Shown piece after piece: positions 63,606 through 64,000 of a stretch of DNA of 64,000 bases; the first letter of the stretch is position 1, and every line of letters begins with the position of its first letter. The notes under the pieces are model-generated. The model was given only the letters and a program-made list of their open reading frames with translations, made no database searches and had not been told where the DNA came from. The position numbers and the translations under genes are program-made. This stretch comes from Stemphylium vesicarium (lineage: Eukaryota > Ascomycota > Dothideomycetes > Pleosporales > Pleosporaceae): positions 1 through 64,000 of the forward strand of contig QXCR01000016.1 in the NCBI GenBank assembly GCA_004380135.1. The letters are read 5' to 3'.

Positions 63606-64000
63606 ATGTCCGGACAGCCAGCTCCTGCCCGTCCGGCAGAGAACCGCCGCTCATCCACAGCCCCAAAACGCACGTCTCTCCTCCCGAAACCCTCTTCCAT
63701 CGTCCTCGACTCGTCGGTCCTCATCGCCCAACATGCCCAAATCACTGGTACTCATCCCATAACAATTGGCCCCAACACGGTATTGCATCCACACAGCAAG
63801 CTCAGCAGCGCATTCGCACCCGTCGTATTGGACGAAGGATGCGTCGTCTTCGAACGAGCAAAAGTCGGCGTGGGCATGGGTGCTGAGCTTGATGCCGAAA
63901 GCCGGCGCACCACCATGGCTTCGGCACGCAGTACTTCGCGCGTGAGGGAATCCATGAGGAGCGAAGGGACAGTGCTTGGAAGAAACGTCGTCGTCGAGTC
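63606..64000 (+). CDS. dynactin subunit 6 (p27), partial at window end
   Basis: 131 codons from ATG 63606 run off the window without a stop. After a basic Ser/Pro-rich start (about 28 residues) comes SSIVLDSSVLIAQHAQITGT, then HPITIGPNTVLHPHSKLSS and VVLDEGCVVFERAKVGVG. These are hexapeptide repeats of a left-handed beta helix in the DCTN6/p27 arrangement. p27 caps the pointed end of the Arp1 filament in dynactin together with p25, p62 and Arp11 and helps dynein bind endosomes in hyphae. A Ser/Arg-rich insert (ESRRTTMASARSTSRVRES) interrupts the helix before TVLGRNVVV. The carboxyl part is missing. Confidence 0.85.
   Translation, partial: MSGQPAPARPAENRRSSTAPKRTSLLPKPSSIVLDSSVLIAQHAQITGTHPITIGPNTVLHPHSKLSSAFAPVVLDEGCVVFERAKVGVGMGAELDAESRRTTMASARSTSRVRESMRSEGTVLGRNVVVE

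Overview
The window reads as a gene-dense nuclear contig of a filamentous ascomycete. Most spliced genes carry short GT-AG introns of about 46-80 nt with CTAAC/CTGAC-type branch sites. The gene set includes a class II hydrophobin, a fungal 2EXR/F-box-like protein, a BTB protein, an SSU1/TDT transporter, a YEN1 resolvase of the fungal type, mitochondrial complex I, and long fungal forms of NOT4 and SIT4-associated protein. The overall look fits Dothideomycetes, probably Pleosporales; that placement is inference from family resemblance, not from a marker gene. Base composition is even and I see no intact transposon and no RIP-like AT-rich block.

Layout. 0-20.9 kb is mainly housekeeping: a degenerate tRNA-Pro, TAM41 (cardiolipin pathway) divergent from BIR1 (chromosomal passenger complex), COG7 (Golgi tether), a PARP-E2 fusion protein, a 2OG-Fe(II) oxygenase, GMPPA (GDP-mannose), YEN1 (Holliday junction resolvase), and an AT-hook nuclear protein divergent from YEN1. 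21-30.4 kb looks accessory: a small protein with an internal duplication, a frameshifted membrane-protein pseudogene, a small secreted protein, an SSU1-like transporter, an F-box-like protein and one member of an unrecognised paralogous family. 30.5-37 kb holds SPB4 (60S biogenesis), DGK1 (CTP-dependent diacylglycerol kinase), a UBE2G1/Ubc15-type E2 and a class II hydrophobin. 37-40.1 kb has no gene I can support but carries microsatellites and a perfect hairpin. 40.1-50.8 kb holds a BTB protein, mitochondrial seryl-tRNA synthetase, a TLC-domain protein, the second paralog of the unrecognised family, a DUF1349 secreted protein and the complex I 30 kDa subunit. 51-64 kb holds NOT4 (CCR4-NOT E3), VPS60 (ESCRT-III), a SIT4-associated (SAPS) protein and the start of dynactin subunit 6, cut by the window edge.

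Themes. Several neighbouring pairs are divergent with short shared promoters (TAM41/BIR1, YEN1/AT-hook, NDUFS3/NOT4). Ubiquitin functions recur (PARP-E2 fusion, Ubc15-type E2, NOT4, BTB, F-box-like), but nothing shows that they form one system. Both NOT4 and the SAPS gene have a first stop codon followed, after an unusually long possible intron (about 630 and 470 nt), by a conserved-looking C-terminal exon in a workable phase. That suggests alternative C-termini. All gene models were spliced by eye and none was checked by RNA data or database search.
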